Shown piece after piece: positions 47,079 to 57,756 of a stretch of DNA of 64,000 nt. The DNA comes from Sarocladium kiliense (lineage: Eukaryota; Ascomycota; Sordariomycetes; Hypocreales; Sarocladiaceae), in contig JAUZTG010000039.1 of NCBI GenBank assembly GCA_030734395.1, positions 62,001-126,000 on the forward strand, read 5' to 3'. A model generated the notes under the pieces. It did no database searches and had not been told where the DNA came from. It saw only the letters and a list, made by a program, of their open reading frames with translations. Each line of letters begins with the position of its first letter. Positions within the stretch are counted from its first letter, which is position 1. A program made the translations under genes and the position numbers.

Positions 47079-48575
47079 ATGGTTAGATCACTCAAGTTCT
47101 TGGCTCAGGCGGCCACTGCCTTCCTTAGTCTTGCTCACTTTCTTCCTACAAGCACGATTGGAGCCAATGCGGCAGCTACTGAAGCCTACAAAACCGACAG
47201 ATTGTTAATTCCTTCGGTACCAGCACCTCTCACCCAGTCTAAAAACTACACGGTCAAGGTTCGCAGTGTTGGTGACAGACATTGGCAACCAGTCGAACTC
47301 TACTGGGCTCGAGTCATGGTGGCGAACGTGACGACCGGCGCAGCAATTTATCACAACTCCTCAGTGGGACTCTTTGACTTCGACGGATCCGTTGAAGTAA
47401 GCATTGAGCCTAGTCGCAAGTTGTTTGCGAAGGTGGACTCTGTGAGAGTTAGGCCGCTGTCCTATGACATTCCATATGAAGTCAAAGGCCGTCGCATTCT
47501 TCTTACCTTACCCGAACCTACGAACCTGATGGTCGAAGTAAACGGCGACGTTTTCCAAACCTTGAACCTCTTCCTCAACAATATTGACGCAGGTCCTCCT
47601 TCGAAAAAAGACCACAAGAAAGTGACCACGTTCGGTCCAGGCTACCATAAGTTCAAAGAAAGCTACCGTCCTTCATCTGGAGAGGCCGTGTATATCGCCC
47701 CTGGGGCTGTAGTTGAGGGTGCATTCAATATTACGAACGCTACCGGCGTTTCCGTTACCGGACACGGCATTATTTACCGCAGCAGCATTTCTCCCATCAC
47801 CATCGGGTACTCGGACAACATTCTCGTCGACGGACCGACTGCTCTGAGCCCTCTACACAACGCTGCTGCCGTTGGGTCTAGCAACAATGTTGTCATCCGC
47901 AGTTATCGGGCCATTACTAGTGGTCAGTGGGGTGATGGCATCGATACATGGTCCAGCACCAATATTTTGTACGAGAAGTTGTTCTTGAGAACCGCGGACG
48001 ACTCCGTAGCCTTCTATCTCTCGCAGGCGCCTTACAAGGGCAACAGCAAGAATATCACTGTCCGCGACTCGGCTTTCTGGGCGGACGTGGCGCACCCCAT
48101 TAACGTCGGCGGTTTTGGAGGCAACGACACCATGTCTGATGTGACATTCGACAACATCGATATTTTGGATCAGCACGAGCCACAAGTGTTCTACCAGGGC
48201 TGTTTGGCTATGACAGGTGCTAACGGAAATACGGTGGAAAGAGTGTTGTTCAACAACATTCGGGTCGAGAATATCCGTTTAGGCATGTTGATCAGCTTCA
48301 AAGTGGCCTATAATCCAAAATACGATCAAGTCGCGGGCGGCACCTTACGAAATATTACTGTCCGTAACTTGGAGTACAACGGCACAGGAGAGAATATTTC
48401 GGTTATGGATGGCTATGATGCGAACGGGCGGATTGAGTTTGTCAGTTTTGAAGGACTAAAGATCAGGGGCAAGCTCATATGGTCTGGTATGGAGAAAGCG
48501 GCATGGTATGCTGTATCCGACTATGTCCCTATGTGGGTGAACAATCACGTTGTTAATACAACTTGGGTAGAATGA
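47079..48575 (+). CDS. Secreted pectin-lyase-fold glycoside hydrolase (GH28-like)
   Basis: An intronless frame of 498 residues with a signal peptide of about 28-30 residues. After a beta-rich N-terminal domain (about 35-160) comes a parallel beta-helix. VYIAPGAVVEGAF is the entry turn, VTGHGII lies near residue 228, GDGIDTWSS near 286 and ADDSVAF near 306. The DG and DD motifs sit where GH28 enzymes keep catalytic aspartates. The two-domain layout is closer to bacterial endopolygalacturonase-like and GH49-like proteins than to plain fungal GH28. Likely substrate is a plant or microbial polysaccharide, not determined. It carries many N-glycosylation sequons, as expected for a secreted fungal protein. 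It has its own TATA box and repeated upstream sites, suggesting inducible expression. Confidence 0.8.
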   Translation: MVRSLKFLAQAATAFLSLAHFLPTSTIGANAAATEAYKTDRLLIPSVPAPLTQSKNYTVKVRSVGDRHWQPVELYWARVMVANVTTGAAIYHNSSVGLFDFDGSVEVSIEPSRKLFAKVDSVRVRPLSYDIPYEVKGRRILLTLPEPTNLMVEVNGDVFQTLNLFLNNIDAGPPSKKDHKKVTTFGPGYHKFKESYRPSSGEAVYIAPGAVVEGAFNITNATGVSVTGHGIIYRSSISPITIGYSDNILVDGPTALSPLHNAAAVGSSNNVVIRSYRAITSGQWGDGIDTWSSTNILYEKLFLRTADDSVAFYLSQAPYKGNSKNITVRDSAFWADVAHPINVGGFGGNDTMSDVTFDNIDILDQHEPQVFYQGCLAMTGANGNTVERVLFNNIRVENIRLGMLISFKVAYNPKYDQVAGGTLRNITVRNLEYNGTGENISVMDGYDANGRIEFVSFEGLKIRGKLIWSGMEKAAWYAVSDYVPMWVNNHVVNTTWVE

Positions 48576-48814
48576 GTTGGCAATCTACTACATGGAAAGA
48601 TCAAGAATGCCAAGAGCCTACACTACAATACTAATCTCCTCAGCGATATATGCTTTCTCTTCAAGTATTTTGGCCTATTTTCAAGTTATTCTTCTGGGGC
48701 TACTTATACTAGCTTTTGTCATCTTGTACGCCTTTCGCTATTCATGTTGCAGTACGATAAAGAGAGTTACAGCCAACAAGTGCTACCGACCGGAGCTGCC
48801 CAGGGTAGACTTAG

Positions 48815-49204
48815 TCATGTGAACATTAGCTTTCTAAACCACAAACCCAAGCCTCTAGTCTCTAACTTTTCCGCAAAGGTCTTCATCGATGTAGTTTCCA
48901 TGAACTCGCCATCTCTCATCGTCGCGATAGCGAGCGCACCGACTGACGGCGATGGCTTAGCAATACACCGGAAGTCCTTGTACCGCAATGCCTGAACGGA
49001 AGCCACCCACTCCCTGAGGGCTTGTTCATCACTTGCCTCCGCGAACATGATGCCCGGGCATCCGCCACTGCGCACGAGGACCCAATCCACGCGGAGCTGC
49101 GATGCAGCGCGGCGGACACGCTGTAGCTTTTTGCGGGAGGTAATATGGTGTGTGCGAATTAGACAGTTGAATAGAGGCGATTGTGGACTTGACGCCAATG
49201 GCAT
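48815..49204 (-). CDS. Lone PF06544-type (RWDD2/Prp3 C-terminal) domain protein
   Basis: A single frame of 129 residues on the minus strand. The THHITSRKKLQRVRRAASQL opening, WVLVRSGGCPGIMFAEA core and LREWVASVQALRYKDF helix match the domain found at the C-terminus of RWDD2 proteins and of Prp3 (DUF1115, PF06544). The RWD domain that usually comes first is absent, and none is seen upstream. The protein is therefore either a free-standing small family member, as I recall in several fungi, or a fragment. No splice signal extends it. The molecular role of the domain is not established outside Prp3, where it lies in the U4/U6 snRNP protein. Confidence 0.65.
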   Translation of the reverse strand: MPLASSPQSPLFNCLIRTHHITSRKKLQRVRRAASQLRVDWVLVRSGGCPGIMFAEASDEQALREWVASVQALRYKDFRCIAKPSPSVGALAIATMRDGEFMETTSMKTFAEKLETRGLGLWFRKLMFT

Positions 49205-49361
49205 TATGGCCCCGAAACCTCGAGATCTAGACAGGTAGGGCGCTGTCTCGTTGGTTAATGATCTGAGGTAGTAGCCACATAGGGGATGGATGAAAGAGGA
49301 GGGATGACAGTGGAGGACTGCACCTGACTAAAAAAATATACTCAATCTGACGAGCGTAGAA

Positions 49362-49373
49362 GGGGGGGGGGGG
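49362..49373 (+). repeat. 12-base G homopolymer
   Basis: Uninterrupted run of 12 G in non-coding sequence. Confidence 0.9.
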
Positions 49374-50413
49374 CACCAGAGACCCACACCTCATCTGTTC
49401 GGCTGCCGCTCCACGCTTATCAACATACTAGGACTGGTGTCAATCTAACCATAGGTTGGTCTTACAAAATACTTTAGTATCACATTATAGATGTTATTTA
49501 TTTATACAAATACATAGAACAGGTAAGATTCTGAACTTGAAATAGCTCTACAATGAGATGCTGGCAATAAACGGAAAGAATGGCCTGACATTCCAACATT
49601 GCCACCTACTCCGTTCACGTAGGCAACCTAGTCAGGGTCATCTTTCCCTACTGATTCTACCAACTCTATTCTCTTACACAAGCTCTTCTGCGTAACCATC
49701 AATGAGACGGAAATGCTGCTCTTGCTGGAGAAACTTAATGTAATTAGAGTGAGGCAAGCACGTGCACAGATCGGGCTAGCTGGATCGAAAATGTGTATTC
49801 TGTTGCTCTGCAGTAAGGGTTGGCCAAAGTTGTAGAAATGGTAACATGGAAGATTTCCTTATAGGAAGGCTCTTTGATGGTAGACTCGCGGCCACTCTAC
49901 TGGCGCCCTTCTCTCCAAAGACTGGCTTTGTCTTTAAGCAAGATATGCGTTTTTAGCAATAGCACGTAGCCCACCATATTAGAGAAAGAAATGCGCATTG
50001 CTATAATAAGGGGCTATTTGTTTCTTTATGGGTGAGTATTGACTGCATGGCCTTGAGGCTTAAACAAGCTAAGATGAGATATCTTCTTTCGCTACCCCTC
50101 TTCTCGCATCTATTGCTGCTACAAGCCTTCTTTAAGATCAGATCGCAACAGAGGGCTATGCTGCCACTCTCCCTCTTCAAGGCGCACCGCACAGTAGTGA
50201 CGCCGCTGACGTAGCCCTCTGCACCGAAACCTAATAGAATGAGAAGTATCTACAATTTGGCATGCTGTAGAGATTGGCACGTAGCGTAAGTTCTCTTCCC
50301 TGCCTATTCGCGATCGAATCGAGTGAATGTTTTCCCCTAATAACTGAGCTAATGTGTACTTCTAACATAGGGGATCCTAACCACGGTGCTCTCTGATTTG
50401 TTGACCGTCAGCT

Positions 50414-50870
50414 GTGCTCCATTTACCCTCGCGAGGACGAGTTCAAAAGTGGGCTGTGTGCTGTGAGAGCGATAGAGGCGGCCGCCGTATCAACGACATC
50501 ACCTCTACTGGAAGAGACGATATCAGACCTTTTAAGGATAGTCCTTTTTATATCAGAGTTGTTCGTAAATTAACAACGTCTCAAGAGACGGCCTCACTCT
50601 CAAGGCAGAAACCCCCAAAAGAACCAGGACACTAATCCTGAGAGTGGTGACTCTCCTAGGCCTTCAAATCATCGCAAATGCAGATATCAATGGATTTGGG
50701 ACAGACCGCCAGCCTTTATCTTTCCCTGAACACAACCCATTATCACGGACCACGGATGGACGACGCATTTCCCTGGGATCATGTGAGAAATAAAGACAAT
50801 CAAAACTGTCAAGTAATGAAATTTGAGGAAACCCCTGTTGATTTCCGTGGCCCTGATACATAAAGGATTA
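50414..50870 (+). pseudogene. Probable NmrA-like gene remnant
   Basis: At 50658-50687 a 30-bp stretch matches 27 of 30 bases of the NmrA-like gene at 52627-52656, encoding GLQIIA-A-DI. It continues in the same frame to a GRRISLGSCE-like piece that resembles the GxxIDLAGDE region of the intact gene. Upstream, SDRGG resembles the conserved S-x-RGG segment. The pieces lie in different frames and lack start, Rossmann motif and continuity. It reads as a decayed relative rather than a working gene. Confidence 0.45.
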
Positions 50871-51815
50871 TAAAGAGGATGGCCACGCTGATGTTGCGTT
50901 CGTTCGAGGTTGCGATGAAGAGGCTAAGGTAAGGTAGTGCCGGGCACATGGACTGGATCAAGGGTTGCTTGCGAATCTTTTATTGATCGGAGATCTCCAT
51001 CTATTCGTCTGTTCCGAGAATGGTCCGAGAACCTGATACCCTGTCAATGGTGAAAAATAGTTCTTCGGCCAGTGAGTTCCTGCATGGACTCAGTTGTTTG
51101 TCATCTTCTTCCAATTACCCAGCTTGGCAACATCGCAGCCCCACGTCGGACACCGAGGATCCATGGAGGTGTGCCACCAAGGTAACTCACAATACTTGCA
51201 CTCGGAAAAGTAGTCTCCGGCCACCGACATGGACGGCCACGTAATGACGCCAAGAAGAGCGATTGTTTCTTTCGCTTCAAATTTGAGACGGGGAAGTATT
51301 GATTTCTATCCTGCTGTGCCTCTTGAAAGGGCGGACTTTGACAAAGTCTATGAGCTCATGTCTGTGTTATCGCGCTAGTCCCTCGTCGCAGTTGGAATGA
51401 GTCCGCAAAGACTGGATACCCAAGATAGGCTACCTATCTGTAGACACGAAGACCCCTGAATCCCGATAGATACTTACGGTAGATCTCGATGTGACTTCAG
51501 AGTCGAGCTGGACGATTTCGTAAAGTGGATGTTGGTAAGCGGAGCAATGGTGAGCGGGTGCAGTCGGTGCCGCTGCCCCATCTCGGACAGCGGACACTTC
51601 ACTGTCCGACGACAGGGGGTACATCCCGCTGCTAATTAAATGGCACGCGCGCGAAGTACCGCGTCGAGTTCGCGCCTCGCGCCCCAGGTCCCTCCTCGCA
51701 ACCAAACTCCGCACGTCTCCATTGCTGCAACACCACAACATCATGGTCATTGAATGGGAGATGTTATTACTGTATATATGTAATCTATAGAGACACCAGT
51801 TACTAGACACTCATG

Positions 51816-51823
51816 TATATAAA
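51816..51823 (+). promoter_or_regulatory. TATA box of the NmrA-like gene
   Basis: TATATAAA lies about 190 bp before the ATG at 52012, followed by a C/A-rich leader. Confidence 0.5.
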
Positions 51824-52011
51824 GCAAGCCTACATCCGACTTCAATTCAACTTCATTCAGCATTAGCAATCACACAAACTACAGCATTCATATACAGCAT
51901 CCCTGCATTACACACCGTCCACCGCATAGCATTCACACACACTACCACAACTCATCTTGCAACATCTCAGAAACACCCTCTCCCAATTGTCTCAACATAA
52001 CAGGTACTACG

Positions 52012-52963
52012 ATGTCTCGTGCCATCCTAGTTTCAGGTGCTACTGGCAAGCAAGGTGGTGCTCTGATCCAATCACTCATCGACCAGGATGCCGACTTCCG
52101 TATCCTCGCACTTACACGTGATGCCTCCTCAGCATCCGCGCAACGCCTGGCTTCCAAGTCTTCAAAAGTATATCTCGTGCAAGGCAACCTAGACGATACA
52201 GAGGCCGTATTCACTGAAGCTCAAAAAATTTCACCTTCCATCTGGGGTGTCTTCAGCGTACTGGTAAGTAAACTCTGACGCCCTATCTCCATGGGCATCC
52301 ACAGCTAACACATGTATACAGACCGTCAATATGGGCGGAGAAGGCTCCATTGTGGAGGAGAGACAAGGCAAGGACTTTGTCGACTCAGCTCTCAAGCATG
52401 GCGTCAAGCACTTCGTCTACGCATCTTGCGCCCGCGGCGGTGACCAGCCAACCGATGTGCCCCATTTCATCAGCAAGCACAATGTCGAACACCATCTCAT
52501 CGACAGCGCCCGTGACACTCCCATGACCTGGACCATCTTGCGACCAGCTGGGTTTATGGAGAACCTGGACGAAGGGTTTCTCGGGAAGGTCTTCGCCACG
52601 AGCTGGCAGAACAACGTCAAATCCCGAGGCCTTCAAATCATCGCGACCGCAGATATTGGTCTAGTGGGTGCGAAGGCTCTTCTGAACAGCCAACAATACG
52701 CTGGACAGGCCATTGATCTCGCCGGTGATGAGTTGACCTTCGATCAGATGGCTCAGATCTACAAGGAGGTGACCGGGACCAAGGTGCCGACCACATTCGG
52801 GTTCGTCACAACAATAATTTTCTGGATGGTCAGTGAGCTCAAGCTCATGTTCAACTTCTTTGAGAGGGAAGGTTTTTATGTGGATATGGAAAGGTCAAAG
52901 GCGGTACTTCCTGAAATCCAAGACTTCCGAACGTGGTTGAGCAGGAAGAACAAGACGGCATAA
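52012..52963 (+). CDS. NmrA-like NAD(P)-binding protein
   Basis: Two exons, 52012-52263 and 52322-52963, give 297 residues. The 58-bp intron has a GTAAGT donor and is in phase 0. VSGATGKQGGALI is the Rossmann dinucleotide motif, of the GxxGxxG type. HFVYASCARGG, DVPHFISKHNVEHHL, WTILRPAGFMEN, LQIIATADIG and YAGQAIDLAGDELTF are the standard landmarks of the NmrA family. Proteins of this family sense the NAD(P) redox state or act as reductases; NmrA itself controls the nitrogen regulator AreA. The catalytic YxxxK of true short-chain reductases is replaced by the HNVEHH region, as usual in NmrA-like proteins. The specific role is not readable. Confidence 0.9.
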
Positions 52964-53440
52964 AGACGGCCATGTTTCAGGTTTAGCGATTGCGAAAAGT
53001 CTAATGTATTTGAGGAAACCACCCATAATAACTAATGCGAGTGATGTCAATAACAATGAAGATCGTGCAAGTACCCAGAACAAGAGCCAAGACAGTGAAG
53101 CAAGTGCTACAACGATAGTATTGGCATAAATCTCGGACTACGAGGGAAGGGGATACCAACCCCCTGGCCAGGAGAGCTGCTGTGCTGTTTCCATAGATGG
53201 CTTATATTCTGGAAACTTCTGGATACCATTAGCTTCCGAGGAAATCTCCATGTCTTGCACTTATTTCCACATTGTTTCCAAGCTGCGCGTACTGAGGTAA
53301 TGCGTTATCATTTAGACTAGAACAGGCGGCTGTGAATCGTCGTCAAGTTTAGTAAATCGTATCTCAGGTATTTCTGTGAATCGCATTGATTAAGGATAAA
53401 ATAATAATAAAAGAGTCCCGCGAGAATTCATCAGCCTCTG
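52964..53440. other. Convergent 3' intergenic region
   Basis: About 0.5 kb between the NmrA-like gene and the guanylate-kinase-like gene, which converge. No gene seen. Confidence 0.5.
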
Positions 53441-54184
53441 CTAAGCTGCGGACTCGTCCTGAGAGTATGATCTATGGATGAACGCAGTGAGAGTATTAAG
53501 AGCCTCGTCGAGGTTCTCAGTTGTAATACACAATTCATATACCCCTGGGACTTGAGTATATGCGAGCTCGGCCTCCTCCTGCTCCACTGGGAATTGCAAG
53601 CCGTCCATTTCCACCAGTGATCGCCTCCAAGACTCGTCGACACAGACCGTCTCAAAGTCCAGCTTGCCTGTGCTCAAGCGAAAGTTCGAGACCTCAGGAC
53701 TCGGCGATGCAATATATATGTATCGAGCATTGAAATCAGGAAGAGCTTTGAGCTGCTGAATGTCTTGCATCCTAGCGTCTATGACAACTATGCGTCCTTC
53801 TAGTGCCCCAGCAAGCATAGTGTGCTTCGATATACCCGAGGAATACGGGCCATATGTACGTTTAAGGAGGAAATCGTCAGCAGAGGCCATGTTCTGGAAC
53901 TCTGTAGAGGATACGTAAAAGTGACTGTGTGTTTGGGGCAGGCCATAGGGAGGTCTTACCGTAGTGTGCTGGTGAGCGATGGTAAAGCAATTCGGGAAGA
54001 TGTGCCACAGCTTGCGTATGAGAGCATCTTTCTCCAAGATCGAAAGTCCGCCGAGCACGAGGGGTCGTAAATCCCGTGGTGGAGCTGATCGAATAGAGGC
54101 GTCAATAGCTCTCTCCATCGAAAGCATTCTCAGACGGGAACACGTACCTAGACCACGCGATGCAGAAATCGATTGACGTTCCAT
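53441..54184 (-). CDS. Guanylate-kinase-like protein without a P-loop
   Basis: A single minus-strand frame of 247 residues. The layout follows guanylate kinase: RPLVLGG-x-SI-x-EKDALIRKL where the P-loop strand and helix should be, then HTT-x-RPPYG and HFYVSSTEF of the GMP-binding region, YGPYSSGIS, an RIVVIDARMQDIQQLK strand-helix pair, and ARYIYIASPS. The phosphate-binding GPSGxGKST is replaced by GGLSILEKD, which has lost the Gly-Lys-Ser/Thr core, so kinase activity is doubtful. A 59-bp in-frame stretch bounded by GTAAGA and CTACAG looks like an intron but encodes conserved GMP-binding residues, so I kept it as coding. The N-terminal 35 residues are uncertain. A binding or scaffold role, as in MAGUK proteins, is inference. 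Confidence 0.75.
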   Translation of the reverse strand: MERQSISASRGLGTCSRLRMLSMERAIDASIRSAPPRDLRPLVLGGLSILEKDALIRKLWHIFPNCFTIAHQHTTVRPPYGLPQTHSHFYVSSTEFQNMASADDFLLKRTYGPYSSGISKHTMLAGALEGRIVVIDARMQDIQQLKALPDFNARYIYIASPSPEVSNFRLSTGKLDFETVCVDESWRRSLVEMDGLQFPVEQEEAELAYTQVPGVYELCITTENLDEALNTLTAFIHRSYSQDESAA

Positions 54185-55462
54185 ATTGTCATGAAAGCGC
54201 TTGAAGTTGTCCTTCTAATGGCGTTACAGAGACGAAAGCTGGCAAGAGACCGCCCCTTTATAGAAGCATGGGAAGATTCTACATACGTATTGGGGGAGGA
54301 ACTCAACCTGTAAGAGTCACTTTTGTTTTTGTCTGCGCACTTCAAACAGCTTGGCTGCTAACAAAACTCTACCCTTCAAGGCGCAAACAAGCATAAAGTT
54401 CTACTAGACTTAGGTTTGCAACACAAGTCTAGCTCGGAATTGAGCTCGCTCTGATGCCATTATGTTAGCTAATGAAGAACACAAAATTCGGATGGCACTC
54501 TGAGTCATAATTAGCAATGCTGCTGCATGCTCTAAGTTCGATCCAATTGTCTAGAGTTTAGTCCTACGAAACAAACAGACTGGACAACTGCCATGCTAAG
54601 AGACGATTACAGTAGGACTGCTCCTATAGCTTGAGTCCAAGTCTGTGCCGCCCATCTCATCGTCACCAAGGGGAGACGCACTAGCGAATCTGTCCGCAAG
54701 ACTCTGCTGGCCCAAGAAGAATCGTGCTAACGCGCTCTGTTATACTTCGATGATGCAAGCCAGTGGTTCATTATTCTAGCAAGGGGCTTCACAAGGTGAT
54801 GCAGCTCAATTCCATCAAGAGTGTCATCTGTGGCGGTAGGAGAGCGAGGATGCTTGCGCAGGTTGATTTGACTTCCATGACCCGTGCGTTCGAGTTTAGA
54901 TCTTGGCCATACTGTACCCCCTGCTGCCTTAATGTGAAGAATCCATGATTTGCCAAAGTCTAAGTCCCGCTTCACTCCGGTCCGAAAACTGTAGCTTTTG
55001 CGACGCGAACAAGACCATCCACCATCTACCATCCCGGGAGATGGTATCCCCTCTCCAACTCAGCCCATCTCTCACCAAGTATTTTAGTTCCTGTGACCCG
55101 GAAAAACTGCTTCCCCACAGCACTAGAGCATATCACAGGAACGCCACGCTCCCCGGTAGCCTCAGAAGTTGGGGTCATTGTCATGGCGGGTAACTGTAAG
55201 CGGCGTCAAGGTGGGGGTGAAGCTCGCTTTTTGTCTCTCACGGCTAGGACCTGGGTAATGGAGGGGAGGGGATAAAGGATATCCGACGAGCGGGAGCTAG
55301 AAAAGTTTCGAAGATATAACAATTGCCGTTCTTGCACTTGTAACACTCTGCATTGACTCTGGATCAGTCCGCTGAATGCTATTGTCAAGGGTAAACACCA
55401 GTGTCCCAATTGACTCACACCGTGACACCAAGCTTCTACCTCGACACCCCATGACGCACAAG
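54185..55462. other. Divergent promoter region
   Basis: About 1.3 kb between the guanylate-kinase-like gene and the AtuA-like gene. Only short unrecognised frames. Confidence 0.5.
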
Positions 55463-57544
55463 ATGCCTTCACAAAAGAGAGCGGTTCGAATCGCCGGAGC
55501 CTCTGGCGGTTTCTCAGATCGCCAACGGTCATACCATGACCTGGCCAAGTACAGTGAGGCCGATTTGATCATGGGTGGTGAGTCCTCGACCCCAGCGATC
55601 ATTCCTCAGGCCACACACATAGCTCTGTATAGCTTGATACTGACAGGTGACTTCATAGATCACATGTCAGAATGTACCATCACAATTAACCAGACCAACA
55701 AAGTCCTCAACAAGCGCAATGGCACAAACGCTCCCCTCTTCGACCCTTCCTTCGTCAGCACCATCAGTCCCTCCCTTCCATATCTCCAGCAGAACAACGT
55801 GAAGCTCGCCGTCAATGCCGGTGCGAGCGATGCTGCAGGTGTGGGAAAGCTTGTCATGGAAGAGGTAGCCAGGCAAGGACTGACTCTCAAGGTTGCATGG
55901 GTCGAGGGCGATGATGTGTCGGACTTGGTGCCTGAGTTGCAAAAGCAGGGCGAGGAGTTCATCAACGTCGATAACGGCAAGAAGCTGAGTGAGTGGGATT
56001 TAACACCTACTGCTGCCCAGTAAGTTGGCCTTGACATGCGAAGGCATGCTGCTTTGCGGTGGGGTGAGCTGTGTCTGGAGCTGTTTCTAATCGTTCACCA
56101 CCTCATAGATGCTACCTTGGTGGCCTCGGCATCGCAGAAGCCCTTCGCAACGGCGCAGACATCGTCATTTGTGGTCGTGTCTCAGATGCCGCTCCAGCTA
56201 TTGGTGCCGCAGCCTGGTGGCACGGCTGGACTCGCGATAATCTCGACGAGCTCGCCAGCGCCCTCATCGCCGGGCATGTTATCGAGTGCTCATCCTACGC
56301 TTGCGGAGGCTACTACTCCGGCTTCAAGGACCTCTTCGATAACTGCGAGAACCTCGGTTTCCCGATCGCTGCCATTGAGGCGAATGGCGATACGGTCTAC
56401 ACGAAGGAGGAGCGTGGCACTGGTGGCGAGATGAGTGTAGGCACTGTCACCTCTCAGCTAGTCTACGAGATCCAAGGTCCTCTCTACTACAACAGTGATG
56501 TGACAGCCAAGCTTGAGGGCATTCAGCTTGAGCAGATTGGAAAGAACCAGGTCCGCATGACTGGTGTCAAGGGAGCTCTCCCCCCTCCTACCACGAAGCT
56601 GGGTATCTCCGGTCAGGCTGGCTACCAGGCTGAGTTCCACTACCTATTCTGTGGTCTCGATGTCGAGAAGAAGGTGAGTCAGCCTTAATCCCGTACTGGA
56701 ACTTTAAGCAGTACTGACAACTGTCCAGGCTGAGTGGACTGAGCGTCAAATCCGCTACTCCATGCGCAACCACATCGACAAATTCTCCAAGCTCAAATTT
56801 CATCTCGTCGGCTCATCTGCTTCCGACCCCAAGACTCAAGACTCTGCCACTGTTGACTTCCGCGTCTTCGTCCAAACTAAGAACCCCGAGATCCTTGGCG
56901 CTGCCAACTGGGCCTCTCTCGGCGGTTCTGAATCATTCACCCGTTGGTGCATGCAGAACTTCCTGCAGTCAGCCCCCGGCGCCAGCGTCGTTCCGGATAG
57001 TAGACAAGCTTCAGGGAGACCCATCAATGAGTACTGGCCGACGATACTGCCGCAGTCGGTGCTGAAGCACCAGGCTGTTCTGGGGTGGAGTGGCGAGACG
57101 ATTCCAGTCCCGCCTCCAACGAAGACGGAGCCATTCATCCGAACACAGAAGAGTTATGACACTGAGAACCCTGTCGATCTCTCAACATTTGGACCGACCA
57201 CAACAGGACCCTTGGGTTGGGTTGTTATGGGTCGCTCAGGAGACAAGGCCTCGAATGCCAACGTCGGATTCTTCTGTCGTCATCCTGATGAATGGGATTG
57301 GCTCCGAAGTCTTCTCTCGACGAAAAAGATGATTGGGCTCCTAGGTGAAGAGTATCTTGGTCACGGGATAGAGAGATTTGAGATGCCAAATATCGGAGTG
57401 GTCCATTTCTTGATTCGGGATCATCTCGATGGCGGATTCAACTCCACCTCATCCTTGGATTCACTGGGTAAGAACTTATGTGAGTTCTTGAGGGCAAAAC
57501 ACGTCGACATTCCCAACAAGTTTCTGGAGAGAGGAAGGATATAA
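55463..57544 (+). CDS. AtuA/DUF1446 family protein
   Basis: Four exons, 55463-55577, 55659-56019, 56109-56673 and 56729-57544, give 618 residues. Donors are GTGAGT or GTAAGT and all phases match. The opening VRIAGASGGFSDR, LIMGDHMSECT across intron 1, VKLAVNAGASD, LKVAWVEGDD, GLGIAEALRNGADIVICGRVSDAAP and the closing GWVVMGRSGDKASNANVGFF are landmarks of the AtuA family (PF07287) with its C-terminal AtuA-like domain. AtuA belongs to acyclic terpene (geranyl-CoA) utilisation in Pseudomonas, but most fungal members have no tested substrate. An in-frame Met four codons upstream (55451) is an equally possible start. The gene converges with a cyclase-family gene 212 bp away. Confidence 0.92.
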
Positions 57545-57756
57545 CAGTGGCATATGTAGACAAAAACTACAAATATGAAGAGAATGTGACAAGGACGAGT
57601 CGTCTCAGCACGTTGCGTGTATTCTCCATAATTATTCTACATAACACTTGATAGAGGGCAACATAACCTTCTTTCACATCAGATGAATAGACTTCATTTA
57701 CGCTTCTGCTTGACCGCACCTTGTTTCAGCGTCTAGCCTCTTCTAGTTCCGCGACT

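Larger units (their letters stand above)
49205..52011. other. Gene-poor, AT-rich stretch
   Basis: About 2.8 kb with no intact gene. It has a run of 12 G at 49362-49373, a probable NmrA-like remnant at 50414-50870, and a TATA box for the gene at 52012. The rest shows nothing recognisable. Confidence 0.5.
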
